A stretch of DNA of 17,276 bases from Bacillota bacterium (GCA_023412455.1 JAEYNQ010000233.1:1-17276); one strand, 5' to 3'; positions 1-6,010 are shown, counted from the stretch's first letter. Notes: generated by a model from the sequence alone, not told the origin. Program-made: numbers and translations.

Positions 1-82
1 GACTATGAGGTAGATAGGCTTAGGCTGTAAGCACAGTAATGTGTGTAGGTACTAAGTACTAACGGTTCGAGGGTTTGACCTA
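1..82 (+). rRNA. rrl: 23S rRNA, 3' end only (partial)
   Basis: The first 82 bases match the universally conserved 3' end of bacterial 23S rRNA: a GATAGGCT-type helix, then GTAAGCACAG, then the terminal GAGGGTTTGACC, which in the whole molecule pairs with the 5' end. The mature end is placed at about 82 by comparison with the remembered E. coli end (GGCTTAACCTT) and may be off by a few bases. The gene begins outside the window. No 5S rRNA follows in the 188 bases before the first tRNA. Confidence 0.93.
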
Positions 83-128
83 GATAAGAAAAGCTTAACG
101 AGCAAAAGTGAGTTAAGAAGTTCAATAC

Positions 129-146
129 TTCTATCATGAGATAGAA
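129..146 (+). repeat. Small hairpin in the 23S-tRNA spacer
   Basis: TTCTATC and GATAGAA form a perfect 7-bp stem around a 4-base loop. No T-run follows, so it is not a canonical terminator. Upstream, CTTAAC (from about 94) and GTTAAG (to about 117) could also pair. These structures may be part of the processing region at the 3' end of the rRNA transcript. That role is inference; only the symmetry is seen. Confidence 0.4.
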
Positions 147-201
147 CGTCATCAATAACGGTTAAAACAAAGATTGTGTTTAGTTTTGTGACTACAAAGT
201 A

Positions 202-230
202 TTGACATAAGTCAATAAATGAGTTATACT
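202..230 (+). promoter_or_regulatory. Sigma-A-type promoter of tRNA array 1
   Basis: TTGACA (202-207), a 17-base spacer and TATACT (225-230) make a near-consensus housekeeping promoter about 40 bases before tRNA-Asn. The array can therefore be transcribed independently of the rRNA operon. The -35 box lies inside a small palindrome, ATTGAC-ATAA-GTCAAT (201-216). The second array has a promoter starting with the same TATTGACAT core. Confidence 0.7.
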
Positions 231-270
231 TACAAGGTAAGTGGAAATACTTATCCAGTCATACATATAT

Positions 271-342
271 TCCTCGATAGCTCAGCGGCAGAGCATTCGG
301 CTGTTAACCGAAGGGTCGTAGGTTCGAACCCTACTCGGGGAG
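271..342 (+). tRNA. trnN: tRNA-Asn (GTT), array 1
   Basis: The acceptor arms TCCTCGA (271-277) and TCGGGGA (335-341) pair, with discriminator G at 342. The anticodon loop CTGTTAA (301-307) gives anticodon GTT, inside the stem TTCGG/CCGAA. GGTTCGAAC marks the T-arm. The gene is compact (72 nt, short D-loop) and does not encode the 3' CCA. It differs from the array 2 copy by one compensatory base pair in the anticodon stem. Confidence 0.95.
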
Positions 343-361
343 TTTCCAATGTGGAATGTAT

Positions 362-434
362 AGGGGCATAGTTCAGTTGGTAGAACGTCGGTCTCCAAAA
401 CCGAATGTCGTGGGTTCAAGTCCTGCTGCCCCTG
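362..434 (+). tRNA. trnW: tRNA-Trp (CCA), array 1
   Basis: Acceptor arms AGGGGCA (362-368) and TGCCCCT (427-433) pair, with discriminator G. The anticodon loop CTCCAAA (393-399) in the stem TCGGT/ACCGA gives anticodon CCA. The 3' CCA is not encoded. The sequence is identical to the copy at 5653-5725. Confidence 0.95.
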
Positions 435-446
435 CTTAAATATTTT

Positions 447-520
447 GGCCCAGTGGTACAGTTGGTTAGCACGCCGCCCTGTCACGGCGGAGGTCGAGGG
501 TTCGAGTCCCTTCTGGGTCG
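447..520 (+). tRNA. trnD: tRNA-Asp (GTC), array 1
   Basis: Acceptor arms GGCCCAG (447-453) and CTGGGTC (513-519) pair with one G-T wobble. The anticodon loop CTGTCAC (479-485) in the stem CCGCC/GGCGG gives anticodon GTC. The 3' CCA is not encoded. Identical to the copy at 5738-5811. Confidence 0.95.
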
Positions 521-521
521 C

Positions 522-543
522 TTAAGTTAAGTCATTAACTTAA
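522..543 (+). repeat. Hairpin in the Asp-Val tRNA spacer, copy 1
   Basis: TTAAGTTAA, loop GTCA and TTAACTTAA form a perfect 9-bp stem between the Asp and Val tRNAs. The 33-base spacer is kept at 31 of 33 positions in the second array, while the Asn-Trp and Trp-Asp spacers have diverged. This suggests a function such as a processing signal, or recent duplication or conversion of this part of the array. Confidence 0.6.
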
Positions 544-553
544 AATAGAATAA

Positions 554-626
554 GGTCGCTTAGCTCAGCTGGGAGAGCACCTGCCTTACAAGCAGGGGGT
601 CATAGGTTCGAGCCCTATAGCGACCA
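554..626 (+). tRNA. trnV: tRNA-Val (TAC), array 1
   Basis: Acceptor arms GGTCGCT (554-560) and AGCGACC (619-625) pair, with discriminator A. The anticodon loop CTTACAA (585-591) in the stem CCTGC/GCAGG gives anticodon TAC. The 3' CCA is not encoded. Identical to the copy at 5845-5917. Confidence 0.95.
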
Positions 627-630
627 CTTT

Positions 631-704
631 GGCGGAATAGCTCAGTTGGCTAGAGCACACGGTTCATACCCGTGGTGTCGAGGGTTCAAATCCCCCTTCC
701 GCTA
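631..704 (+). tRNA. trnM: tRNA-Met (CAT), probably elongator
   Basis: Acceptor arms GGCGGAA (631-637) and TTCCGCT (697-703) pair. The anticodon loop TTCATAC (663-669) in the stem CACGG/CCGTG gives anticodon CAT. The anticodon arm matches my memory of the Bacillus elongator tRNA-Met, and the first acceptor pair is a G-T wobble, not the unpaired end of an initiator. A lysidine-modified Ile tRNA is less likely. It starts 4 bases after tRNA-Val and has no counterpart in array 2. Confidence 0.92.
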
Positions 705-710
705 TTTAAT

Positions 711-750
711 AACCATCATTTATCTATAACTGGAGAAATGATGGTTTTTT
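711..750 (+). terminator. Rho-independent terminator of tRNA array 1
   Basis: AACCATCATTT (711-721) pairs perfectly with AAATGATGGTT (736-746) over 11 bp, and the T-run reaches 750. It begins 7 bases after tRNA-Met. Confidence 0.88.
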
Positions 751-1073
751 CGTTCTACCATAAATATTGGGGTAAAGACTATAGGTTATATGACCCCACA
801 TCTGTCAATGCGATATTCAAAAATAAAGAGCATAGAAGCTAGCCCTAAAGAAGTCATTATTTCTCTATAAAAGTGAGAAATAATGACTTCTTTATTATTA
901 AATAATAGTAAAAAAATCATCCCAATTTTTATATAAAAAATAAATATCTCACATAATTTTATTAAATGTGTAATTCCCAATAATTAATATATTATCTTTC
1001 TAAGATACTATATAATAAAAAAGGTTACTTTAGTTAGAGGATGAAAGGGAAACTGAATAGGGAGGCTTAAAAT
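751..1073. other. Stretch without a recognised gene, between tRNA array 1 and the phosphate transporter
   Basis: This very AT-rich stretch holds no convincing coding region. The only strong structure is the perfect inverted repeat at 846-894. A TATAAT at 1011-1016 sits about 60 bases before the transporter start and could be its -10 box, but the sequence 17 bases upstream (TATATT) is a poor -35. The short minus-strand reading frame across 786-980 has low-complexity, hydrophobic content and reads through the hairpin, so I do not call it a gene. Confidence 0.5.
846..894. repeat. Perfect 20-bp inverted repeat (orphan hairpin)
   Basis: Positions 846-865 and 875-894 are perfect reverse complements over 20 bases, separated by a 9-base loop. 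The plus-strand right arm ends in CTTCTTTA and is followed by TTATTA, so it resembles an AT-rich terminator. The tRNA operon upstream already has its own terminator, and no gene is seen between. It could be the 3' end of a small RNA, an RNase III substrate or a remnant of a miniature element. No second copy is visible in the window. Confidence 0.75.
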
Positions 1074-2711
1074 GTGAGAGAATTTATTTTTGGTTTACTA
1101 GGTGGTACAGCACTACTTATGTATGGTGTAGATAAGATGGGAGATGGCCTAGAAAAGGCATCTGGTAAGCTTATGCAACGTATTTTATCTATCTTAACAG
1201 GCAATGTTTGGAGTGCTTTTTTTATAGGAATAGCGACCACTGTTTTAGTCCAAAGTAGTACAGCTATTACTGTTTTGACGGTAGGATTTGTTAATGCAGG
1301 ACTTATGAAATTAAGCCAAGCCGTAGGAATTATTTATGGAGCGAATATAGGAACTACAGTAACTGCCCAATTGATGGCTTTTAGCTTTAAGTTTAAGTTG
1401 ACAGAAATTGCTCTTCCTGTTGTGGCTATTGGATTTTTGATTTCTTATTTTACTAAGAGAGATACCTTAAAGAATATAGGCAGTGCTATTATGGGCTTTG
1501 GACTCATGTTTTTGGGGTTAAAGCTTTTAAATGATGGCGTTCCCTTTATACAAACGAATGAAAGTATTCGTTATTTTTTCCAAAACTATGCCTCTATAAC
1601 AATAATAGGGATTTTATTAGGAGCAGTAGCAACAGCTATGGTACATAGCAGTAGTGCTACAGTAGGCCTTGTCCTTATGTTGGGACAAGCTGGAGTCATT
1701 AGTTTGCCAGGGGCTATTGCAATCATGTTAGGAGATAATATAGGGACCTGTATAACAGCTCAGTTAGCTAGCTTATCAGGAAATATTAATGCTAGGCGTA
1801 CAGCTTGGGCACATACTCTCTATAATATTTTTGGAGTAGTTATATGCGGTTTGTTTATTGGACCATTTATTCAGATTATAGAGTGGGCCACACTAACTTT
1901 TAATGGTTCGAATAATATTGCCCTTCAAATAGCTAACTCCCATACGGTATTTAATGTTTTGAGTGCAGTATTATTTTTACCTATTAATAAGTACTATGTG
2001 CGATTTTTGGAGACCGTTATTCGGGATAAGTCAGAAGATGTTTATAAACCTTTAGATAAGCTTTTAATTAAGACACCTGTAGCTGCTTTTAGAGCCGTTC
2101 TAACAGAAAACGTAACAGGTTTAAGGTTAGTAAGAGAAATGATTAATCGAACCATGGAAGCATTTTATAGTGGTCAAATTCAATTACTGGATGAAGTCCG
2201 TAAAAATGAAGAGCGACTAAATATCTTACAGCGTGAATTGACTTCCTATATTGTAGAAATTTCAAAGGAAGAATTGATCGATAAATACTCTTTTATGATT
2301 CCAAGCTTTATCAATTGTATTAATAACATTGAAAGAGCAGGGGATCATACCATGGATTATACCCTATACATAGAGACAAAGATTAATAAACATCTTACTT
2401 TTAGTGAAGAGTCTATGGCAGATATTAAGGAGCTTCAAAATGTACTTATTGAAATGATTAGTTTGACCATTACAAGTGTAGAAAGTAGAGACTTATCTAA
2501 AATATCTCAGATAGTAGCTTTAGAGGAGAAAGCGGATTATCTCTATGAGTTAGGTGTTAATAATCATATTATACGTTTAGAAAATGGACTTTGTGATGTA
2601 GAGACAGGTGTAGTATTTGTAGATATTCTAAATCATATGGAACGTATTGGAGATCATATCTATAAGGTATTCTTATTGCTTATAAAAGATGGTATAGTAG
2701 AAAACTTATAA
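1074..2711 (+). CDS. Na+/phosphate cotransporter with C-terminal PhoU-like domain
   Basis: A 545-residue membrane protein expected to take up inorganic phosphate with sodium. The N-terminal membrane part (about 1-320) carries the two inverted repeats typical of the Na/Pi cotransporter II family: QSSTAIT (60-66) followed by GANIGTTVTAQ (89-99), and HSSSAT (191-196) followed by GDNIGTCITAQ (220-230). The helical cytoplasmic tail (about 340-545) is PhoU-like, with the two ExxxD-type motifs ERAGD (420-424) and ERIGD (523-527). This is the usual bacterial YjbB/NptA-like fusion, full length. The start is GTG at 1074, chosen because GGGAGG lies 8 bases upstream; an overlapping ATG at 1072 meets a stop at once. 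It stands alone between the tRNA array and a terminator. Phosphate specificity is inferred from the family. Confidence 0.9.
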   Translation: MREFIFGLLGGTALLMYGVDKMGDGLEKASGKLMQRILSILTGNVWSAFFIGIATTVLVQSSTAITVLTVGFVNAGLMKLSQAVGIIYGANIGTTVTAQLMAFSFKFKLTEIALPVVAIGFLISYFTKRDTLKNIGSAIMGFGLMFLGLKLLNDGVPFIQTNESIRYFFQNYASITIIGILLGAVATAMVHSSSATVGLVLMLGQAGVISLPGAIAIMLGDNIGTCITAQLASLSGNINARRTAWAHTLYNIFGVVICGLFIGPFIQIIEWATLTFNGSNNIALQIANSHTVFNVLSAVLFLPINKYYVRFLETVIRDKSEDVYKPLDKLLIKTPVAAFRAVLTENVTGLRLVREMINRTMEAFYSGQIQLLDEVRKNEERLNILQRELTSYIVEISKEELIDKYSFMIPSFINCINNIERAGDHTMDYTLYIETKINKHLTFSEESMADIKELQNVLIEMISLTITSVESRDLSKISQIVALEEKADYLYELGVNNHIIRLENGLCDVETGVVFVDILNHMERIGDHIYKVFLLLIKDGIVENL

Positions 2712-2720
2712 AAATAATGT

Positions 2721-2790
2721 AGGCTTATGTTACTCTATATCCTAAAGGGAGGATGCTTTTAGGATGCAACATAAGCCTCTATTTTTATTT
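2721..2790 (+). terminator. Terminator after the phosphate transporter
   Basis: AGGCTTATGTT (2721-2731) pairs perfectly with AACATAAGCCT (2768-2778). A second inner stem, ATCCTAAA (2739-2746) with TTTAGGAT (2758-2765), lies in the large loop. A T-rich tail follows (CTATTTTTATTT). The two-tier stem is larger than a typical terminator, but its place 10 bases after the stop codon fits. Confidence 0.75.
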
Positions 2791-2849
2791 AAAATATTTA
2801 AAATAAAAATTATATTTAGAATATATAAAGCGCGTATGTATATTTTTGC

Positions 2850-2877
2850 TAAAGTATTCCTATATTTCTGACTATAT
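2850..2877 (+). promoter_or_regulatory. Possible sigma-D (motility) promoter of the chemoreceptor gene
   Basis: TAAA (2850-2853), a 16-base gap and GACTATAT (2870-2877) resemble the sigma-D/sigma-28 pattern TAAA-N15-GCCGATAT, with 6 of 8 matches in the -10 element. Chemoreceptor genes are commonly in this regulon, which is why I report it. No good sigma-A promoter is visible here. The direct repeat GTGCAT, GTGCAT (2898-2903 and 2910-2915) lies between it and the ribosome binding site. Confidence 0.35.
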
Positions 2878-2932
2878 GTTATCATAATGTATAGGAAGTG
2901 CATGAAAGAGTGCATTAGGGGGAGGAAATAGT

Positions 2933-4987
2933 ATGAAAAAAAGTAAGAGAAGCCTTAAAAAAGATACTGTGCATAAAAGTGAAAGAAAGAAAGCACCACT
3001 GAAGACTCAGATGGTAATTATTCTACTATTGGTAAGTTTAATACCCTGCTTGGTTATTAGTGGAGTGAGTATTGTAGCTGTTAATCAATCAACAGAGATT
3101 ACTTTGGCTAAATATTCGCAAAAGATCATGGAACAGATGCAAGGTAAGCTGCAAGAAGATTTTAACGCAACGGAAAGCATTTTAGCAACTATGATTAAAG
3201 ATAGAGATTTTATAAAAGTGAATACCTTATATGACAAATTAAGCGCGGAAGAAAAATTTACACTGATGAATTCCGTAGATAGTAAGCTCAATAATCTCAT
3301 TGCCAGTCAAGAGATCATAGAAGATATATATCTTCTGACAGATGGCAAGGTGACTTATAAATCTCATAAGGGAGATATAAAAATTAAAGAGGACTTTACA
3401 CAGCAACCTTTTTATGAGATGGCTAAGAAGGCAAGCTATGATGATTTTGCGTGGTCACAAGATGAAGAGGATACTACAAGGACTTATGTAGGTTGTAAAC
3501 TTACGCCTAATAATGACTCCCGAATTGTCATTGCTTTACTTAAAAATGACTCTTTTACCCATACTATTGAACAAGCAAGCATTGAAGCTGAAATCTTAGT
3601 GGGATTAGTAGATGGAGACGGACAATGTGTGGCAAATAATAATGAAGCAGCTTACGCCATATTAGAGGCTGAACAGGAAAAGGCTTATGATAAGATTCAG
3701 AGTGACAATAAGGTGGTAGATACTTGGACATCAGACGAAGCACTTATTAGTTTTGCCATTTTAGACAATGGTTGGAGGGCTATGATTTATGCCCCTTTAG
3801 AAGTGCTTATGAAGGATATACAAAAGGCATCGATTGCAATGGCCATGACTATTAGTCTATTTGTGGTGGTCTGCGTGATAGTAAGTATTTATTTTAGTAA
3901 TAAGGTAACAACCCCTTTGCGTAAGTTATCTTGCTTAATGGGTGACATAGAAAAAGGTGATTTGAATGTAGGTGAAAAAATTGAGAAAATGATAAGAATT
4001 TCTAATGAAGAAACACAAACTTTAGTGGTTGGTTTTATCAACATGATTGATACGATTAAACAGCTGATTCTCGATGCACGGAATGTAACGACTATGGTGG
4101 AAGAAAACTCCAATACACTTCAACAGGTAGCTACTAATACAGCTGAATCAGCTAAAGGCGTAGAGTCTGCTATAGAAAGCTTAGCTGTGGGTGCAGAGGA
4201 ACAACGTGATCAAATTACTTCCTCCTTACATATTATTGAAGAGTTAGCCAAGCATATTAATGATGTGGATCACAAAGTAAAGGATATTCGAGAAGCCTCC
4301 AAGCAAACCATGAACATGAGTAGTGAAACAAAGTCTAAAGTAGATAAGTTATGTGAGCAAACGGAAGAGACCGTTGAAATGAGTCAGGTTATTAGTACCC
4401 ATGTTAGCATTCTAGGAGATAAGGCTAATAAAATTGACCATGTTGTAGGTACGATTATTGATATTAATGAGCAAACGAACCTTCTTGCCTTAAATGCCAA
4501 TATAGAAGCAGCACGAGCAGGAGAAGCGGGAAGAGGTTTTGATGTAGTAGCTAAAGAAGTTAGAAAATTATCCAATCAAATTCAGGTAGCGACAGAAGAA
4601 ATAGCTGGGATAGTAAAGGATATTCATCTTCAAAAAGAAGAAACCTTAAAGCAGTTAGCTAAAGCAGAAGGCGTTTTTAAAGAACAAGTACCTGTAGCTA
4701 CATCTACCAGAGATATTTTCACAGCTATTGATGAACAAATGCAAACCATTGATGAGCAAATTGATCGAACAACTCTTTTATTAAAAGAAGTAAATGAGCA
4801 AAAAAGACAAGTAGAAAAGCAAATGAAGGAAGCCTCTCAAATCGTTGAACAAGCTGCTAGCATTTCAGAAGAAGTTGCTTCAGAAAGTGAAGAGCAAACC
4901 GCGCATTCTGAACGCATCAAGGAAATGACAGATGAACTAATTAAGAGTGTAGGAGACCTTAAAAAGGCTTATGAGAAGTTCAAATAG
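2933..4987 (+). CDS. Methyl-accepting chemotaxis protein (transmembrane chemoreceptor)
   Basis: A 684-residue chemoreceptor that senses an external ligand and signals to CheA/CheW. A basic cytoplasmic tail (1-25) precedes TM1 (about 26-50). An extracytoplasmic domain of about 245 residues (51-297), Cache-like by size and position, leads to TM2 (about 299-322) and HAMP (about 322-377). The coiled-coil signalling domain runs from about 385 to the end. Its conserved hairpin tip is INEQTNLLALNA (511-522) followed by IEAARAGEAGRGF (524-536). There is no C-terminal pentapeptide tether for CheR. ATG at 2933 is supported by GGGGGAGG 7 bases upstream. The ligand cannot be read from the sequence. No other chemotaxis gene is adjacent, though a YjfB-family motility gene lies 1.1 kb downstream. 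The last 19 bases overlap the convergent gene on the other strand. Confidence 0.93.
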   Translation: MKKSKRSLKKDTVHKSERKKAPLKTQMVIILLLVSLIPCLVISGVSIVAVNQSTEITLAKYSQKIMEQMQGKLQEDFNATESILATMIKDRDFIKVNTLYDKLSAEEKFTLMNSVDSKLNNLIASQEIIEDIYLLTDGKVTYKSHKGDIKIKEDFTQQPFYEMAKKASYDDFAWSQDEEDTTRTYVGCKLTPNNDSRIVIALLKNDSFTHTIEQASIEAEILVGLVDGDGQCVANNNEAAYAILEAEQEKAYDKIQSDNKVVDTWTSDEALISFAILDNGWRAMIYAPLEVLMKDIQKASIAMAMTISLFVVVCVIVSIYFSNKVTTPLRKLSCLMGDIEKGDLNVGEKIEKMIRISNEETQTLVVGFINMIDTIKQLILDARNVTTMVEENSNTLQQVATNTAESAKGVESAIESLAVGAEEQRDQITSSLHIIEELAKHINDVDHKVKDIREASKQTMNMSSETKSKVDKLCEQTEETVEMSQVISTHVSILGDKANKIDHVVGTIIDINEQTNLLALNANIEAARAGEAGRGFDVVAKEVRKLSNQIQVATEEIAGIVKDIHLQKEETLKQLAKAEGVFKEQVPVATSTRDIFTAIDEQMQTIDEQIDRTTLLLKEVNEQKRQVEKQMKEASQIVEQAASISEEVASESEEQTAHSERIKEMTDELIKSVGDLKKAYEKFK

Positions 4988-5430
4988 TTATCAGGACTTG
5001 TAGAGGTAGCAAGAAAATCACAATCAAAGAAAATAAGTGTATGGTGCGTATGGGCATCAACTATTAACCAGCGTTCATGATAAGGTTTTCTATGGACACT
5101 GGTTTTATAGTTTTGTAAAGAGATCCGTTTGCCATGGGCATAACATAAGATGGATTCTAATGAGGCCTGATCGGTAATAAATTCATAGATAAACTCAAAA
5201 TGACAGGATTCCTTGGTGATAAAGTTTTTTAAATGAGGATAACGATGTAAATGGTGATAGATAAAATGTCCAAACATTGGATAGGGAGAATCCCTAAAAA
5301 GAATCCAATCTCTTTTTTCAATAAGTGTTAATTCACGAATAACAGTAAGAGGTATAGTTGTCTTATAAATCCCCTTATAAATAAGGTCCTCTTGTTCACA
5401 AGCTTTTAAACATATAACAGTATGTAACAT
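4969..5430 (-). CDS. Hypothetical protein, 153 residues, no recognised family
   Basis: I do not recognise this protein. It is soluble-looking, with no signal peptide or membrane segment, and is rich in aromatic residues and histidine. Histidines cluster at 55-66 (H55, H59, H60, H62, H66) and in DAHTHH (125-130), near RWLIVDAH and FFDCD (135-139), so metal binding is conceivable but not shown. The start is a tandem ATGATG. I prefer the second ATG (5430) because GGAGG lies 6 bases from it but only 3 bases from the first (5433). The gene is convergent with the chemoreceptor and the two overlap by 19 bases, with no terminator between them. A real gene is supported by the strong ribosome binding site and the length of the open frame. 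It diverges from tRNA array 2. Confidence 0.75.
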   Translation of the reverse strand: MLHTVICLKACEQEDLIYKGIYKTTIPLTVIRELTLIEKRDWILFRDSPYPMFGHFIYHHLHRYPHLKNFITKESCHFEFIYEFITDQASLESILCYAHGKRISLQNYKTSVHRKPYHERWLIVDAHTHHTLIFFDCDFLATSTSPDNYLNFS

Positions 5431-5523
5431 CATAGCCCTCCCTTGGTTTTTTATATATGTATATTAAGAATGGACAGATATATGTCAGAAATAGGAATAG
5501 GTAAAAAATAGAAAGGAGAACTA

Positions 5524-5552
5524 TTGACATGAGTCTGGGACTTTGCTATAAT
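5524..5552 (+). promoter_or_regulatory. Consensus sigma-A promoter of tRNA array 2
   Basis: TTGACA (5524-5529), a 17-base spacer and TATAAT (5547-5552) match the consensus at all 12 positions. The transcript would start about 4 bases before tRNA-Asn (5563). The TATTGACAT core is shared with the array 1 promoter, suggesting that the promoter was duplicated with the array. Confidence 0.85.
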
Positions 5553-5562
5553 ACATTTGCAT

Positions 5563-5634
5563 TCCTCGATAGCTCAGCGGCAGAGCATCCGGCTGTTAAC
5601 CGGAGGGTCGTAGGTTCGAACCCTACTCGGGGAG
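5563..5634 (+). tRNA. trnN: tRNA-Asn (GTT), array 2
   Basis: Same structure as the array 1 copy, with anticodon loop CTGTTAA (5593-5599). The anticodon stem is TCCGG/CCGGA instead of TTCGG/CCGAA: the pair C5589-G5603 replaces T297-A311. Both bases changed, so pairing is kept. The 3' CCA is not encoded. Confidence 0.95.
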
Positions 5635-5652
5635 TTTTCTTTAAAAGGCTAT

Positions 5653-5725
5653 AGGGGCATAGTTCAGTTGGTAGAACGTCGGTCTCCAAAACCGAATGTC
5701 GTGGGTTCAAGTCCTGCTGCCCCTG
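5653..5725 (+). tRNA. trnW: tRNA-Trp (CCA), array 2
   Basis: Identical in sequence to the tRNA at 362-434: acceptor AGGGGCA/TGCCCCT and anticodon CCA. The spacer before it (18 bases) is unrelated to the array 1 spacer (19 bases). Confidence 0.95.
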
Positions 5726-5737
5726 CTTATAAAATTT

Positions 5738-5811
5738 GGCCCAGTGGTACAGTTGGTTAGCACGCCGCCCTGTCACGGCGGAGGTCGAGGGTTCGAGTCC
5801 CTTCTGGGTCG
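5738..5811 (+). tRNA. trnD: tRNA-Asp (GTC), array 2
   Basis: Identical in sequence to the tRNA at 447-520: acceptor GGCCCAG/CTGGGTC and anticodon GTC. It follows tRNA-Trp after 12 bases, the same spacing as in array 1. Confidence 0.95.
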
Positions 5812-5812
5812 C

Positions 5813-5834
5813 TTAAGTTAAGTCATTAACTTAA
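5813..5834 (+). repeat. Hairpin in the Asp-Val tRNA spacer, copy 2
   Basis: The same perfect 9-bp palindrome as at 522-543, with the same GTCA loop. Only two bases of the 33-base spacer differ from copy 1, both outside the hairpin. Confidence 0.6.
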
Positions 5835-5844
5835 AACAAAATAA

Positions 5845-5917
5845 GGTCGCTTAGCTCAGCTGGGAGAGCACCTGCCTTACAAGCAGGGGGTCATAGGTTC
5901 GAGCCCTATAGCGACCA
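5845..5917 (+). tRNA. trnV: tRNA-Val (TAC), array 2
   Basis: Identical in sequence to the tRNA at 554-626: acceptor GGTCGCT/AGCGACC and anticodon TAC. It is the last tRNA of this array; the Met gene found at this point in array 1 is replaced by a terminator. Confidence 0.95.
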
Positions 5918-5923
5918 CTTCTA

Positions 5924-5962
5924 AATGGCCTAATCTTTTTATGGATTAGGCCATTTTTTTTT
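5924..5962 (+). terminator. Rho-independent terminator of tRNA array 2
   Basis: AATGGCCTAATC (5924-5935) pairs perfectly with GATTAGGCCATT (5944-5955) over 12 bp with an 8-base loop, and a T-run continues to 5962. Its sequence is unrelated to the array 1 terminator. Confidence 0.93.
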
Positions 5963-5981
5963 GTACAAAGTCTAATAAAGC

Positions 5982-6010
5982 TAGACAGAAGGTAAGAAAT
6001 AACTTAGAAT
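5982..6010 (+). promoter_or_regulatory. Sigma-A-type promoter of the YjfB-family gene
   Basis: TAGACA (5982-5987), a 17-base spacer and TAGAAT (6005-6010) each match the consensus at 5 of 6 positions. It lies between the tRNA terminator and the small motility gene. I could not find a better sigma-D candidate here. Confidence 0.55.

Noticed and set aside
82..270. A 5S rRNA gene
   Set aside because: I looked for the conserved 5S core (CCCAT, CCGAAC type) and saw none. The spacer holds only small hairpins and a promoter.
282..485. Minus-strand reading frame of 67 codons across tRNA array 1, and its likeness at 5546-5776
   Set aside because: They lie over tRNA genes on the other strand. Their similarity to each other simply reflects the duplicated tRNAs; translations like these are well-known false proteins.
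786..980. Minus-strand frame of 64 codons in the gene-free stretch
   Set aside because: It reads through the perfect inverted repeat, has low-complexity hydrophobic content and no good ribosome binding site.
2791..2932. A cyclic-di-GMP riboswitch before the chemoreceptor
   Set aside because: These occur before chemoreceptor genes in Clostridia, but the conserved motifs are absent and the leader is too short and AT-rich.
5469..5490. Promoter for the minus-strand hypothetical gene
   Set aside because: On minus, CTGACA (5488-5483) could be a -35, but no TATAAT-like box falls at a normal distance (AATATA at 17 bases is poor), so I do not list it.
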